Of a stretch of DNA of 64,000 bases, positions 1 to 8,345 are shown piece after piece. The stretch spans positions 1,810,501 through 1,874,500 of the forward strand of contig NZ_CP102428.1 in assembly GCF_024652905.1 (NCBI RefSeq), written 5' to 3'. The position numbers were made by a program, and so were the translations under genes. The notes beneath the pieces are model-generated. The model saw only the letters and a program-made list of their open reading frames with translations. It was not told where the DNA came from and did no database searches. Numbering within the stretch: position 1 is the stretch's first letter; the number at the start of each line of letters is the position of its first letter. Source of the stretch: Pseudomonas oryzihabitans (GTDB taxonomy: Bacteria; Pseudomonadota; Gammaproteobacteria; Pseudomonadales; Pseudomonadaceae).

Positions 1-579
1 CTGTCCTGCCATGCGGGTCTGGAAGCCCTGCTGGCCGCCGAGGGCGACGAGAACGCCGTGCTGGTCTGCACCGATCACGAGGAAGTGGGCTCCACCTCCT
101 GCTGCGGCGCCGATGGTCCCTTCCTCGAACAGGTGCTGCAACGCCTGCTGCCCGCCGGGGATGCCTTTACCCGCACCCTGCAACGTTCGCTGCTGATCTC
201 GGCCGACAACGCCCATGGCGTGCACCCCAACTATGCCGACAAGCACGATGGCAACCACGGCCCGAAACTGAACGGCGGCCCGGTGATCAAGGTGAACGCC
301 AACCAGCGCTATGCCACCAGCAGCGAAACCGCGGCCTTCTTCCGCGACCTCTGCCAACGCGAAGCGGTGCCGGTACAGAGCTTCGTGGTACGCAGCGACA
401 TGGGGTGCGGCTCCACCATCGGCCCCATCACCGCCGGTCAGCTGGGAGTGCGCACCGTGGACATCGGCCTGCCCACCTTCGCCATGCATTCCATCCGCGA
501 ATTGGCCGGCAGCCACGACCTCGGCCATCTGATCAAGGTGCTGACGGCCTTCTATGCGAGCAGCGAACTGCCGCTCTGA
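1..579 (+). CDS. apeB: Aspartyl aminopeptidase (M18), C-terminal part
   Basis: This reading frame is open from the first base, so the gene enters from the left and only about 192 C-terminal residues are visible. M18 aminopeptidases are cytosolic di-zinc enzymes that remove N-terminal Asp or Glu. Visible family signatures are DHEEVGS (metal and catalytic acid region), the [19 protein letters not shown] block, and a late MHSIRE stretch whose His is a metal ligand in the family. The gene ends eight bases before the end of the convergent regulator gene. Nothing suggests truncation other than the window edge. The family call is firm. Confidence 0.93.
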   Translation: MSCHAGLEALLAAEGDENAVLVCTDHEEVGSTSCCGADGPFLEQVLQRLLPAGDAFTRTLQRSLLISADNAHGVHPNYADKHDGNHGPKLNGGPVIKVNANQRYATSSETAAFFRDLCQREAVPVQSFVVRSDMGCGSTIGPITAGQLGVRTVDIGLPTFAMHSIRELAGSHDLGHLIKVLTAFYASSELPL

Positions 580-586
580 AGCCAGC

Positions 587-1432
587 CTAGTCCGGTACTT
601 CGACCCTGACCTGGATGGCGTCGTGCCGCCAGAATTCCAGGTCGCAATCGATCAGTCGCCCCTGCTGGTCGTGGTTGATGCGGGTGATATGCAGCGCCGG
701 ACTGCCCTGCGCCACCCGCAGCGCCTGGGCCGCCTCCGGCAGCAGCGCCGTCGGCAGGATCTCGAAGCGCACCTCGCCGTAGCGGATGTCGTAGCGGTCG
801 CGATACAGCTCGGTGAGGGAACGCTGCAGGTCGTGCTCCAGCAAGCCCGGGAAGTAGGCCGCATTGAGGTAGTGCTCGACATAGAGCACCAGCCGGCCGT
901 CCACGCGGCGCACCCGGCGGATCTGATAGACGCTGGACAACGCCGGTAACTCCAGCAGGCGACATATCTCCGCGGACGCCAGCATCTGCCGCGCCGCCAA
1001 CACCTCGGTGGCCGGTCGACGACCCTGGGCTTCCACCATGGCGTGGAAATGGGTGCGGGCCAGGGGGTTGTAGGCCAGGCGTGGCGGCGCAACGAACCAG
1101 CCGCGCCGCTCTTCGCGATAGATCAGGCCCAGGGCTTCCAGTTGCAACAGGGCCTCACGCAGGGTGATGCGGGTGGTGGCGAACAGCTCGCTCAGCTGGC
1201 GCTCGGACGGCAAGCGCTCCATCGCCAGCAGCAGGCCATGGGCGATCTGCTCCTGCAGCGCCTGGCGGATGGCGCTGGCGCCCGGCGCACCTCTTTGGAC
1301 TAGACCAGCTTCGGATTGGTGCACCCGGAACGCCTCGACTAGGGTTTGCTGGGAGACTAGGGCGGCCAGATGACCGCTTGGTGACGACTGCAGCGCCGGT
1401 GCCAGCGGTGGAACGGGGCGAACTGCCATCAA
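587..1432 (-). CDS. phnR: GntR-family regulator with UTRA domain, PhnR-like
   Basis: This is a GntR/HutC-type repressor. The winged helix spans roughly residues 52-115 (PSERQLSELF, TTRITLREAL, RRGWFV) and the ligand-binding UTRA domain follows to the C-terminus. The HTH-to-linker stretch resembles, from memory, PhnR of the Salmonella 2-aminoethylphosphonate locus. It is divergent from an ABC-transporter operon that it probably controls. The annotated ATG gives about 50 residues before the HTH, more than the family usually has. A GTG at 1322-1324 preceded by GAGG would be a shorter alternative start. A CTGGTCTAGTCCAA palindrome lies inside the N-terminal coding part. The phosphonate assignment is inference; the GntR/UTRA family is clear. 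Confidence 0.8.
   Translation of the reverse strand: MMAVRPVPPLAPALQSSPSGHLAALVSQQTLVEAFRVHQSEAGLVQRGAPGASAIRQALQEQIAHGLLLAMERLPSERQLSELFATTRITLREALLQLEALGLIYREERRGWFVAPPRLAYNPLARTHFHAMVEAQGRRPATEVLAARQMLASAEICRLLELPALSSVYQIRRVRRVDGRLVLYVEHYLNAAYFPGLLEHDLQRSLTELYRDRYDIRYGEVRFEILPTALLPEAAQALRVAQGSPALHITRINHDQQGRLIDCDLEFWRHDAIQVRVEVPD
1295..1308. promoter_or_regulatory. Candidate PhnR-type operator palindrome
   Basis: On the minus strand this reads CTGGTCTAGTCCAA, a near-perfect inverted repeat around CTAG. Related CTAGA half-sites occur at 1450-1454 and at 1475-1484 (CTAGACCAAG) in the intergenic region before the transporter operon. It lies within the long version of the regulator gene, which would fit autoregulation if translation starts further in. 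Assignment as the regulator's site is inference. Confidence 0.4.
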
Positions 1433-1506
1433 ATCGTCATACCTCGCTCCTAGATTGGCCGGTGTCTTGCTGACCTAGACCAAGCCCTAACACCTGGAGC
1501 GCCCGT

Positions 1507-2568
1507 ATGACCCGTCTGCTTGCTTCCTTGTTGGCCACTGCTGTTGCGGTACAGGCCGGTACCGCCTTCGCCGATACCGTCGATCTCAAAGCCCTCGAAG
1601 CCGCCGCCCGCAAGGAAGGCCAGGTGAACAGCGTCGGCATGCCCGATACCTGGGCGAACTGGAAAGGCACCTGGCAGGACCTGGAGCAGAAGTACGGCCT
1701 CAAGCACCAGGACACCGACATGAGCTCCGCCCAGGAGATCGCCAAATTCGCCGCCGAAGGCGAAAACGCCTCCGCCGACATTGGTGACGTCGGTGCCTCC
1801 TTCGGCCCCATCGCCGTGCAGAAGGGCGTTACCCAGCCCTACAAGCCCAGTACCTGGGAGCAGATCCCCAGTTGGGCCAAGGACAGCGACGGCCACTGGG
1901 CGCTGGCCTACACTGGCACCATCGCCTTCATCGTCAACAAGCAGACCGTCAAGGACGTGCCCCACTCCTGGGCCGACCTGCTCAAGGGCACCTACAAGGT
2001 CACCATCGGTGACGTAAGTGCCGCCTCCCAGGCGGTGAGCGGCGTGCTGGCCGCGGCCTACGCCAACGGCGGCGACGAGAAGAACATCAAGCCGGCGCTG
2101 GATTTCTTCGCCAAGCTGGCCAAGCAGGGCCGCCTGTCCTTCACCAACCCGGTGGTGGCCAACCTCGAGAAAGGCGAGGTAGAGGTGGGCGTGGTCTGGG
2201 ACTTCAATGCCCTGAACTACCGGGACCAGATCGACCGCTCGCGCTTCGAGGTGCTGATACCCTCCGACGGCTCGGTGACCTCCGGCTACACCACCATCAT
2301 CAACAAGTACGCCAAGCACCCCAATGCCGCCAAGCTGGCCCGTGAGTACATCTTCTCCGACGCGGGCCAGATCAACCTGGCCGAGGGCTATGCCCGACCG
2401 ATCCGCGCCGAGCACCTGACCCTGCCGGCGGACGTCCAGGCCAAGCTACTGCCCCAGGCGCAATACGCCAAGGCGCGCCCCATCACCGACGCCAAGGCCT
2501 GGGAAGAGACTTCCAAGCGCCTGCCACGGCTCTGGCAGGAACACGTCCTGATCAACATGCAGCAGTGA
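1507..2568 (+). CDS. ABC transporter periplasmic substrate-binding protein (phosphonate-type, putative)
   Basis: A 353-residue extracytoplasmic solute-binding protein with a signal peptide (about residues 1-22, cleavage after AFA). The body resembles the Fe3+/spermidine/2-aminoethylphosphonate class of binding proteins, with an extended hinge fold and a YTGTIAFIVNK strand. It is the first gene of a tightly packed operon: the next ATG begins four bases after its stop, followed by a phosphohydrolase-like gene, two permeases, an ATPase and a HAD hydrolase. The ligand cannot be read from sequence. The PhnR-like regulator suggests a phosphonate, and a polyamine or other organophosphate remains possible. 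The start is an ATG with GGAGC upstream. Confidence 0.75.
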   Translation: MTRLLASLLATAVAVQAGTAFADTVDLKALEAAARKEGQVNSVGMPDTWANWKGTWQDLEQKYGLKHQDTDMSSAQEIAKFAAEGENASADIGDVGASFGPIAVQKGVTQPYKPSTWEQIPSWAKDSDGHWALAYTGTIAFIVNKQTVKDVPHSWADLLKGTYKVTIGDVSAASQAVSGVLAAAYANGGDEKNIKPALDFFAKLAKQGRLSFTNPVVANLEKGEVEVGVVWDFNALNYRDQIDRSRFEVLIPSDGSVTSGYTTIINKYAKHPNAAKLAREYIFSDAGQINLAEGYARPIRAEHLTLPADVQAKLLPQAQYAKARPITDAKAWEETSKRLPRLWQEHVLINMQQ

Positions 2569-2572
2569 CGTC

Positions 2573-3370
2573 ATGAAGGTCATCCTGGTCGTGCTGGACG
2601 GACTCGCCCTGAGGGTCGCCGAACACGGACTCGGCTTCCTTCAGGCGCTGTGCCTGGCCGGCCGGGGTCGCCTCTACCGCCTGGAGTGCGAGTTGCCTTC
2701 GCTCTCCCGGCCGCTCTACGAATGCCTGCTCACCGGGGTGCCACCGGTGAGCAGCGGCATCGTCCACAACGGTGTCAATCGACTCTCGACCGAGACCAGC
2801 CTGTTCCATCTGGCGCGGGCCGCCGGTCTCACCACCGCGGCAGCCGCCTATCACTGGGTCAGCGAACTCTATAACCGCAGCCCCTTCGAGCCGGGCCGGG
2901 ACAGGCACGTCAGCGACACCGGCCTGCCGATCCAGCACGGCCACTTCTACTACGCCGACCACTACCCGGATTCCCACCTGTTCGACGACGCCGAGCACCT
3001 GCGCCTCACCCATGCCCCGGACATCCTGCTGGTGCATCCGATGAACATCGACGACGCGGGCCACAAGCACGGTCTCTCCAGCCCCGAATACCGCAATGCC
3101 GCGCGCCGCGCCGATGGCCTGTTGTCACACTATCTGCCTACCTGGCTGGACGCCGGCTACCAGGTGCTGGTGACCGCCGATCACGGCATGAACGATGACC
3201 GTAGCCATGGCGGGACGCTAGCGGAAGAACGCGAGGTTCCGCTGTTCGTGTTCGGCGAAGGCTTCTCCCTGGGCGAGGCCACGCCGCGGCAGGTGGAGAT
3301 ATGCGGAACGGTGTGCAGCCTGCTGGGGCTGGCCCACGACAAACCCTGGTGCCGGGAGCTGCTGGCATGA
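2573..3370 (+). CDS. Alkaline phosphatase superfamily (nucleotide pyrophosphatase/phosphodiesterase-like) hydrolase
   Basis: A 265-residue member of the alkaline phosphatase superfamily, NPP/phosphonoacetate hydrolase branch. Probable metal and catalytic residues are Asp9 (VVLDG), Ser45 in LPSLSRP at the nucleophile position, Asp160 and His164 in the DxxGH motif, Asp203-His204 (TADHG) and His212. Most NPP relatives use Thr as nucleophile, so Ser is notable. There is no signal peptide, so it probably acts in the cytoplasm on the imported compound. It sits between the binding-protein gene and the permeases, and its stop overlaps the next start (ATGA). The chemistry (phosphoester or phosphonate hydrolysis) is family knowledge and the substrate is unknown. 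Confidence 0.75.
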   Translation: MKVILVVLDGLALRVAEHGLGFLQALCLAGRGRLYRLECELPSLSRPLYECLLTGVPPVSSGIVHNGVNRLSTETSLFHLARAAGLTTAAAAYHWVSELYNRSPFEPGRDRHVSDTGLPIQHGHFYYADHYPDSHLFDDAEHLRLTHAPDILLVHPMNIDDAGHKHGLSSPEYRNAARRADGLLSHYLPTWLDAGYQVLVTADHGMNDDRSHGGTLAEEREVPLFVFGEGFSLGEATPRQVEICGTVCSLLGLAHDKPWCRELLA

Positions 3371-4200
3371 AGCGGCCCTGGCTCGCCCTGCTGCTGATCC
3401 TGCCTTTCCTGCTGGTGTTCGGCGCCTTCCAGCTGGCGCCCCTGACCTGGATCGCCTTCAACAGTTTCGACTCCAGCGAAAGCGGCTGGGGCCTGGGCAA
3501 TTACGCCGAGATCCTCGGCTCGCCCTTTTACCTGCAGGCCATCCGCTTCTCCCTGGAGATCTCGCTCTGGTCCAGCGTCTGCGGCCTGCTCATCGCCCTG
3601 GTCGGTGCCTATTCGCTGACGCGGGTGGACTCGCGACTGCGCGGCTTCGTGGTGGCCTTCACCAACATGACCAGCAACTTCGCCGGGGTACCGCTGGCCT
3701 TCGCCTTCATCATCCTGCTGGGCATCAATGGCTGCCTGACCCTGGCGCTCAAGCAGCTGGGACTGATCGAGAGCTTCAACCTCTACACCAAGGGCGGCCT
3801 GATCCTCATCTACACCTACTTCCAGATCCCCCTGGGCGTATTGCTGCTGTTTCCGGCCTTCGAGGCCCTGAAGCAGGACTGGCGCGATGCGGCAGCGCTG
3901 CTCGGCGCCGGCACCTGGCAATACTGGCGGCATATCGGCCTGCCGGTGCTCAGCCCGGCGCTGGTGGGCACCTTCATCATCCTGCTGGCCAACGCCCTGG
4001 GCGCCTACGCCACCGTCTACGCCCTCACCGTGGGCAACTTCAACGTGGTGCCGGTGCGCATCGCCGCCCTGGTCTCCGGCGACATCTATCTGGAGCCCAA
4101 CCTGGCCGCCGCCCTGGCCATGCTGCTGGTGGCCTTCATGACCCTGATCACCCTCGTCCATCAGTGGCTGCTGCGGCGGAGTCGTCATGTCCAGAGCTGA
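3367..4200 (+). CDS. ABC transporter permease, first subunit (PotB-like)
   Basis: A 277-residue inner-membrane permease with about six hydrophobic segments, beginning with a strongly hydrophobic helix after MKRPW. The EAA loop that contacts the ATPase is visible as DAAALLGAGTWQYWRHIGLP. The start at 3367 is chosen because it forms an ATGA overlap with the preceding stop; an upstream in-frame ATG at 3301 would run deep into the previous gene. Its end overlaps the second permease by 14 bases. It belongs to the binding-protein-dependent transport family that includes PotB and PhnU. The substrate is inferred only from the operon. Confidence 0.85.
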   Translation: MKRPWLALLLILPFLLVFGAFQLAPLTWIAFNSFDSSESGWGLGNYAEILGSPFYLQAIRFSLEISLWSSVCGLLIALVGAYSLTRVDSRLRGFVVAFTNMTSNFAGVPLAFAFIILLGINGCLTLALKQLGLIESFNLYTKGGLILIYTYFQIPLGVLLLFPAFEALKQDWRDAAALLGAGTWQYWRHIGLPVLSPALVGTFIILLANALGAYATVYALTVGNFNVVPVRIAALVSGDIYLEPNLAAALAMLLVAFMTLITLVHQWLLRRSRHVQS

Positions 4201-4972
4201 GCGCCTCTATCATCGCCTGGTGGTCTGGCTGCTGTTTCTGATCCTGTTCGCACCCCTGGCCGCGACCCTGGTCTATTCCCTCGCCACCCAGTGGTCGGCG
4301 ACCCTGCTGCCGGCCGGCTTCACGTTCAAGTGGTATCTGCAGCTGTGGAGCGATCCGCGCTTTCTCGCCGCCTTCGGTCGTTCCCTGGCGATCTGCTTTG
4401 GCGCCCTGGCGCTTTCCTGCGTGCTGATCCTGCCCGCCATGTTCGCCATCGCCTACCACTTCCCGCGGCTGGATGCGTTGATGAACGTGCTGATCCTTTT
4501 GCCCTTCGCGGTACCTCCGGTGGTCTCGGCGGTGGGTCTGCTGCAGCTCTATGCCGGGGGCCCACTGCCGCTGACCGGCACACCCTGGATCCTGGTGTTC
4601 TGTTATTTCACCATCGCCCTGCCCTTCATGTACCGCGCCATCAGCAACAACCTCCAGGCGCTGAATCTGCGTGACCTGATGGACGCCGCCCACCTGCTCG
4701 GCGCCAGTTCCTGGCGCGCCGCCCTGCTGGTGGTGCTGCCCAATCTGCGCACCGGGCTGATGGTGGCGCTGTTCCTGTCCTTTTCCTTTCTCATCGGCGA
4801 ATTCGTCTTCGCCAACCTACTGGTGGGGACGCGCTACGAGACCCTGCAGATCTACCTCTACAACCTGCGCAACGGCAGCGGCCACCTCACCAGCGCCCTG
4901 GTCATTTCCTACTTCTTCGCGGTGCTGCTGATGACCTGGATCGCCAATCGCCTCAATCGGGAGCGGACATGA
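4187..4972 (+). CDS. ABC transporter permease, second subunit (PotC-like)
   Basis: A 261-residue integral membrane protein, the partner of the preceding permease. Hydrophobic segments span most of the length, and the EAA-type loop reads DAAHLLGASSWRAALLVVLPNL. It starts within the end of the first permease and overlaps the ATPase gene by four bases (ATGA), so all transporter subunits should be translationally coupled. It is like PotC/PhnV, and the family call is firm. The transported compound is unknown, with a phosphonate favoured because of the regulator. Confidence 0.85.
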   Translation: MSRAERLYHRLVVWLLFLILFAPLAATLVYSLATQWSATLLPAGFTFKWYLQLWSDPRFLAAFGRSLAICFGALALSCVLILPAMFAIAYHFPRLDALMNVLILLPFAVPPVVSAVGLLQLYAGGPLPLTGTPWILVFCYFTIALPFMYRAISNNLQALNLRDLMDAAHLLGASSWRAALLVVLPNLRTGLMVALFLSFSFLIGEFVFANLLVGTRYETLQIYLYNLRNGSGHLTSALVISYFFAVLLMTWIANRLNRERT

Positions 4973-5958
4973 GCTATCTCGCGGTCAAGGGACTGCACAA
5001 GCGCTACGGCGCCAACACCCTGTTCACCGACATCGAATTCCACGCCGAACAAGGCGAACTCGTCACCCTCCTGGGGCCCTCCGGCTGCGGCAAGTCCACC
5101 CTGCTGCGCTGCCTGGCCGGCCTCACCGAGGTCGATCGCGGTGCCATCGTGCTGGCTGGCCAGGACATCACCAAGCTGCCACCACAACGCCGTGGTATCG
5201 CCATGGTGTTCCAGAGCTATGCCCTGTTCCCCAACATGACCGTGGCGCAGAACGTCGCCTTCGGCCTGCGCATGCAACGGCTGGCGCGGGACGAAATCGG
5301 GCAGCGGGTGGGCGAGGCCCTGACCCTGGTAGAACTGCAGGGCTTCGCCGAGCGCTATCCGCATCAGCTCTCCGGTGGCCAGTGCCAGCGCGTGGCCCTG
5401 GCGCGCTCGCTGATCGTGCGGCCGCGCCTGCTGCTGCTCGACGAACCCCTCTCAGCGCTGGATGCCCGCATCCGTCGCCACCTGCGTGAACAGATCCGCG
5501 CCATCCAGCAGGAGCTGGGCCTGACCACGGTGTTCGTCACCCATGATCAGGAAGAAGCCCTGACCCTGTCCGATCGCATCGTGCTGATGCGCGAAGGACG
5601 CATCGTCCAGAGCGGCGATGCCGAGACGCTCTACACCGCGCCGGTGGATGCCTTCGCCGCCGGCTTCATCGGCAACTACAACCTGCTCAGCGCCGACCAG
5701 GCCAGCCGGCTGTTCGGCCAGACCTTTCAGGGGCAGGTGGCGATTCGCCCCGAGGCCATCCGCCTCGGCGTGGCGGGTGGCTTCAACGGCCGCATCGTCG
5801 GCCACAGCCTGCTGGGTAACGTGATCCGCTACCGGATCGCCACCGAAGCCGGCGAACTCAATGTCGACGTTCTCAACCATGGCCCGACGGCCTTGCAGCC
5901 GAACGGCACAGCCGTCACCCTGGCCGTCGATTCCGACAGCCTGAGAGAAGTGGCATGA
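4969..5958 (+). CDS. ABC transporter ATP-binding protein with TOBE domain
   Basis: A 329-residue import ATPase. Walker A is GPSGCGKST, the signature is LSGGQCQRV, Walker B is LLLLDEP, and the switch His is in THDQEE. A C-terminal TOBE-like domain (about residues 240-329) follows, as in PotA, FbpC and PhnT. It energises the two permeases upstream and overlaps its neighbours by ATGA on both sides. The TOBE domain of this class often senses substrate or regulators. The family is certain; the substrate is not. Confidence 0.9.
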   Translation: MSYLAVKGLHKRYGANTLFTDIEFHAEQGELVTLLGPSGCGKSTLLRCLAGLTEVDRGAIVLAGQDITKLPPQRRGIAMVFQSYALFPNMTVAQNVAFGLRMQRLARDEIGQRVGEALTLVELQGFAERYPHQLSGGQCQRVALARSLIVRPRLLLLDEPLSALDARIRRHLREQIRAIQQELGLTTVFVTHDQEEALTLSDRIVLMREGRIVQSGDAETLYTAPVDAFAAGFIGNYNLLSADQASRLFGQTFQGQVAIRPEAIRLGVAGGFNGRIVGHSLLGNVIRYRIATEAGELNVDVLNHGPTALQPNGTAVTLAVDSDSLREVA

Positions 5959-6608
5959 CCCTGGCGATTTTCGATCTCGACGAAACCCTTATCGACGGTG
6001 ACTGCTCCAGTCTCTGGAGCCAGCAGATGGGCGTCCTTGGCTGGGTCGACCGCGAGTCCTACGTGCGGCGCGACAGCGAGCTGATGGCGGCCTATGCCCA
6101 GGGCGAACTGGCCATGGAAGACTACATGGCCTTCCACCTCGAACCCCTGGTGGGCCGCACGCCCGAAGAGGTGGATTTCGAGGTCGGACCCTGGGTCGAG
6201 GACGTCATCGAACCGCTGATCTTCAGCGACGCCATGAAGTGCATCGCCGCCCACCGCGCCGCTGGCGACCGGGTGATCATCGTCTCGGCCTCCGGGGTGC
6301 ATCTGGTGGAGCCCATCGCCGAACGTCTCGGCGTGGAAGAGGTGCTGGCCATCGACCTGCAGGTCAGCCACGGCGTCTACAGCGGCCAGGTGGAGGGGGT
6401 CATGACCTTTCGCGAAGGCAAGCTCACCCGGCTGCTGGAACTGCTCGGCGGCGACCGCAGCCTGCTGGATTCCGCCAGCTTCTACTCCGACTCACGCAAC
6501 GACCTGCCGCTGCTGGAAGCAGTGGGCAAGCCACACGTGGTCAACCCCGATCCGGTACTGCGCGAACGCGCCACAGCGGCCGGCTGGCCGATCCTCAGCT
6601 GGCGGTAA
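5955..6608 (+). CDS. HAD-superfamily hydrolase, subfamily IB (phosphoserine phosphatase-like)
   Basis: A 217-residue HAD phosphatase. Motif I is FDLDETL (nucleophile Asp7, acid Asp9), motif II lies in IIVSASG, a conserved Lys is in REGKL, and the acidic motif is YSDSRNDLP. It resembles the SerB-like HAD-IB group rather than phosphonoacetaldehyde hydrolase PhnX, so it is probably a phosphomonoesterase. It is the last gene of the transporter operon (ATGA overlap with the ATPase gene), which suggests that the imported molecule or its product is dephosphorylated. A hairpin-repeat array follows its stop. Confidence 0.82.
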   Translation: MTLAIFDLDETLIDGDCSSLWSQQMGVLGWVDRESYVRRDSELMAAYAQGELAMEDYMAFHLEPLVGRTPEEVDFEVGPWVEDVIEPLIFSDAMKCIAAHRAAGDRVIIVSASGVHLVEPIAERLGVEEVLAIDLQVSHGVYSGQVEGVMTFREGKLTRLLELLGGDRSLLDSASFYSDSRNDLPLLEAVGKPHVVNPDPVLRERATAAGWPILSWR

Positions 6609-6646
6609 CTCGCATCGCGACAGCTCCTGCGGGGTGCCGGTGTTTT

Positions 6647-7094
6647 CGTAGGTTGGGTTGAGAGGGCTTTATCGTCGAAGCCCAACATGGCCGACTCCGA
6701 GCAGGACCCGTTGGGCTTCGCTGCGCTCAACCCAACCTACGGGCGCTCCCATGGAGTACCGATGTTCGTAGGTTGGGCTGAGACAGCCCCATCGTCGAAG
6801 CCCAACATGGCCGGCTCCGAGCAGGGCCCTGTTGGGCTTCGCTGCGCTCAACCCAACCTACGGACGCCGATGTTTTCGTAGGTTGGGCTGAGACGGCTCT
6901 ATCGTCGAAGCCCAACATGGCCGGCTCCGAGCAAGACCCCGTTGGGCTTCGCTGCGCTCAACCCAACCTACGGCCAATCCCACTAGTTGCCGGTGTTTTC
7001 GTAGGTTGGGTTGAGACGGCTTTATCGTCGAAGCCCAACATGGCCGGCTCCGAGCAAGACCCGTTGGGCTTCGCTGCGCTCAACCCAACCTACG
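6647..7094. repeat. Array 1 of REP-like hairpin repeats, four units
   Basis: Four ~95-bp units lie at 6647-6741, 6767-6862, 6877-6972 and 7000-7094. Each unit begins CGTAGGTTGGG(T/C)TGAG and ends with its inverted complement. Each arm also carries an inner inverted repeat, (G)TTGGG..CCCAA(C), so a unit is two REP-like hairpins facing each other. The left arm has a GACGGCTTTATCGTCG core and the right arm a GCTGCG core. The stretch 6609-7145 between the HAD gene and the quinone oxidoreductase gene holds nothing else I can support. Short coding frames through it are artefacts of the repeats. Confidence 0.92.
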
Positions 7095-7145
7095 CCCAAT
7101 CGTCGGCGGACCGCCCTGACCGCGATCAATAGGCGCCTGCCGGTA

Positions 7146-8108
7146 CTATTCCAACCCTTCGTCCAGCACCAACACTACCTTGCCGTTCACCTCGTTGCTT
7201 TCCAGGGCGGCAAAGGCGGCTTCGGCGTTCTGGGCGGTGAAGCGGCGTTCCAGGTTGACGTTCAGCTTGCCTTCGGCGAACAGTGGCCAGACCTTGGCTT
7301 CCAGGGATCTCATGGTCTTGGCCTTGAACTCCACGGAGCGGTTGCGCAGGGTCGAGCCGATGATGCGGATGCGCTTGCCAAGCACCTTGCCCAGATCCAT
7401 CTCGGCCTGGCGGCCGCCCATGAGACCGATCAGCACCCAGCGCCCGTCCTGGCCCAGCAGATCCAGGTTGAGCGACGCATAGTTCGCCCCGACCGGATCT
7501 AGGATGACGTGGAAGGGCGCGAAGTCGCGCAGGCCTTCCAGATCGGTCTTGCGCAGCACCCCACCCTCGGCGCCGAGGCGCTCGCAGTGGGCCAGGCGCT
7601 CCTGGGAGCCGACGCTGACCCAGCAGGGATTGCCGAAGGCCTTGCACAGCTGGATGGCGGCCGAGCCGACGCCGCTGGCACCAGCGTGCAGCAGTACCTT
7701 TTCCCCCGGCTGCAGCGCGGCCAGGTCGAACAGATTGCTCCAGGCGGTCGCCCAGACTTCGGGCAGCGCCGCCGCCTCGATCAGCGACAGGCCGTCCGGC
7801 ACGGACGCCGCCTGGCGTCCATCCACCACCACCTCGCTGGCCATGCCACCGCCGGCCAGCAGCGCGCAGACGCGGTCACCGACCTGCCAGCGCGAATCCG
7901 CGGTGGTCTCGCTGACCACCCCGGCGCATTCGAGACCCAGGGTGGCCGGCGCACCGGGCGGCGGCGGATAGTTGCCGGCCAATTGCAGCAGATCGGCGCG
8001 GTTGAGACCGGCGGCCGCCACCTTGATGCGAATTTCCCCGGGCGCCAGAGCGCGAGCGCTCAGTGACTGCCATTCCAGTTGCCCTTCGATACCTTGCAAT
8101 GCGTTCAC
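7146..8108 (-). CDS. Zinc-independent NADPH:quinone oxidoreductase, MDR/zeta-crystallin family
   Basis: A 320-residue medium-chain dehydrogenase/reductase. The N-terminal GroES-like domain contains GLNRADLLQ and the quinone-reductase type LGLECAGVV. The nucleotide-binding fold has HAGASGVGSAAIQL (AxGxxG-type NADPH motif). Catalytic zinc ligands of alcohol dehydrogenases are not evident, fitting the QOR/TP53I3-like branch that reduces quinones. I chose the GTG start at 8106-8108, preceded by GGAGG, over an upstream ATG that adds 31 residues with no family resemblance. It is divergent from prc. The exact substrate is unknown. Confidence 0.85.
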   Translation of the reverse strand: MNALQGIEGQLEWQSLSARALAPGEIRIKVAAAGLNRADLLQLAGNYPPPPGAPATLGLECAGVVSETTADSRWQVGDRVCALLAGGGMASEVVVDGRQAASVPDGLSLIEAAALPEVWATAWSNLFDLAALQPGEKVLLHAGASGVGSAAIQLCKAFGNPCWVSVGSQERLAHCERLGAEGGVLRKTDLEGLRDFAPFHVILDPVGANYASLNLDLLGQDGRWVLIGLMGGRQAEMDLGKVLGKRIRIIGSTLRNRSVEFKAKTMRSLEAKVWPLFAEGKLNVNLERRFTAQNAEAAFAALESNEVNGKVVLVLDEGLE

Positions 8109-8345
8109 GGTGCCTCCATAGTGGCTCAGGCTTTGACGAAAAGCGCCTGCGCCGGCGGGTTCTGCGGGAGTCGAGCGGACCGGAAGACGCGGGGCTGTCA
8201 CAGCCGTCCCCTCCGATCGTCGCTATCCTTCAGACCGCCGTCAGACGACTTTCGTCAGCGCCCGTCATACTTCCCCAGGCCGCGGAACCGCCCGGGCCGG
8301 GAAGGGCCTATAGCCTATTCCTTTCCGTGCATTAGTCGAATACAC

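Noticed and set aside
6687-7132. Short plus- and minus-strand coding frames through array 1
   Set aside because: They consist only of repeat sequence translated, and repeat the same peptide in each unit.
8079-8345. Upstream extension of prc (89 residues)
   Set aside because: The ATG at 8346 gives a proper signal peptide. The extension has none and would bury it.
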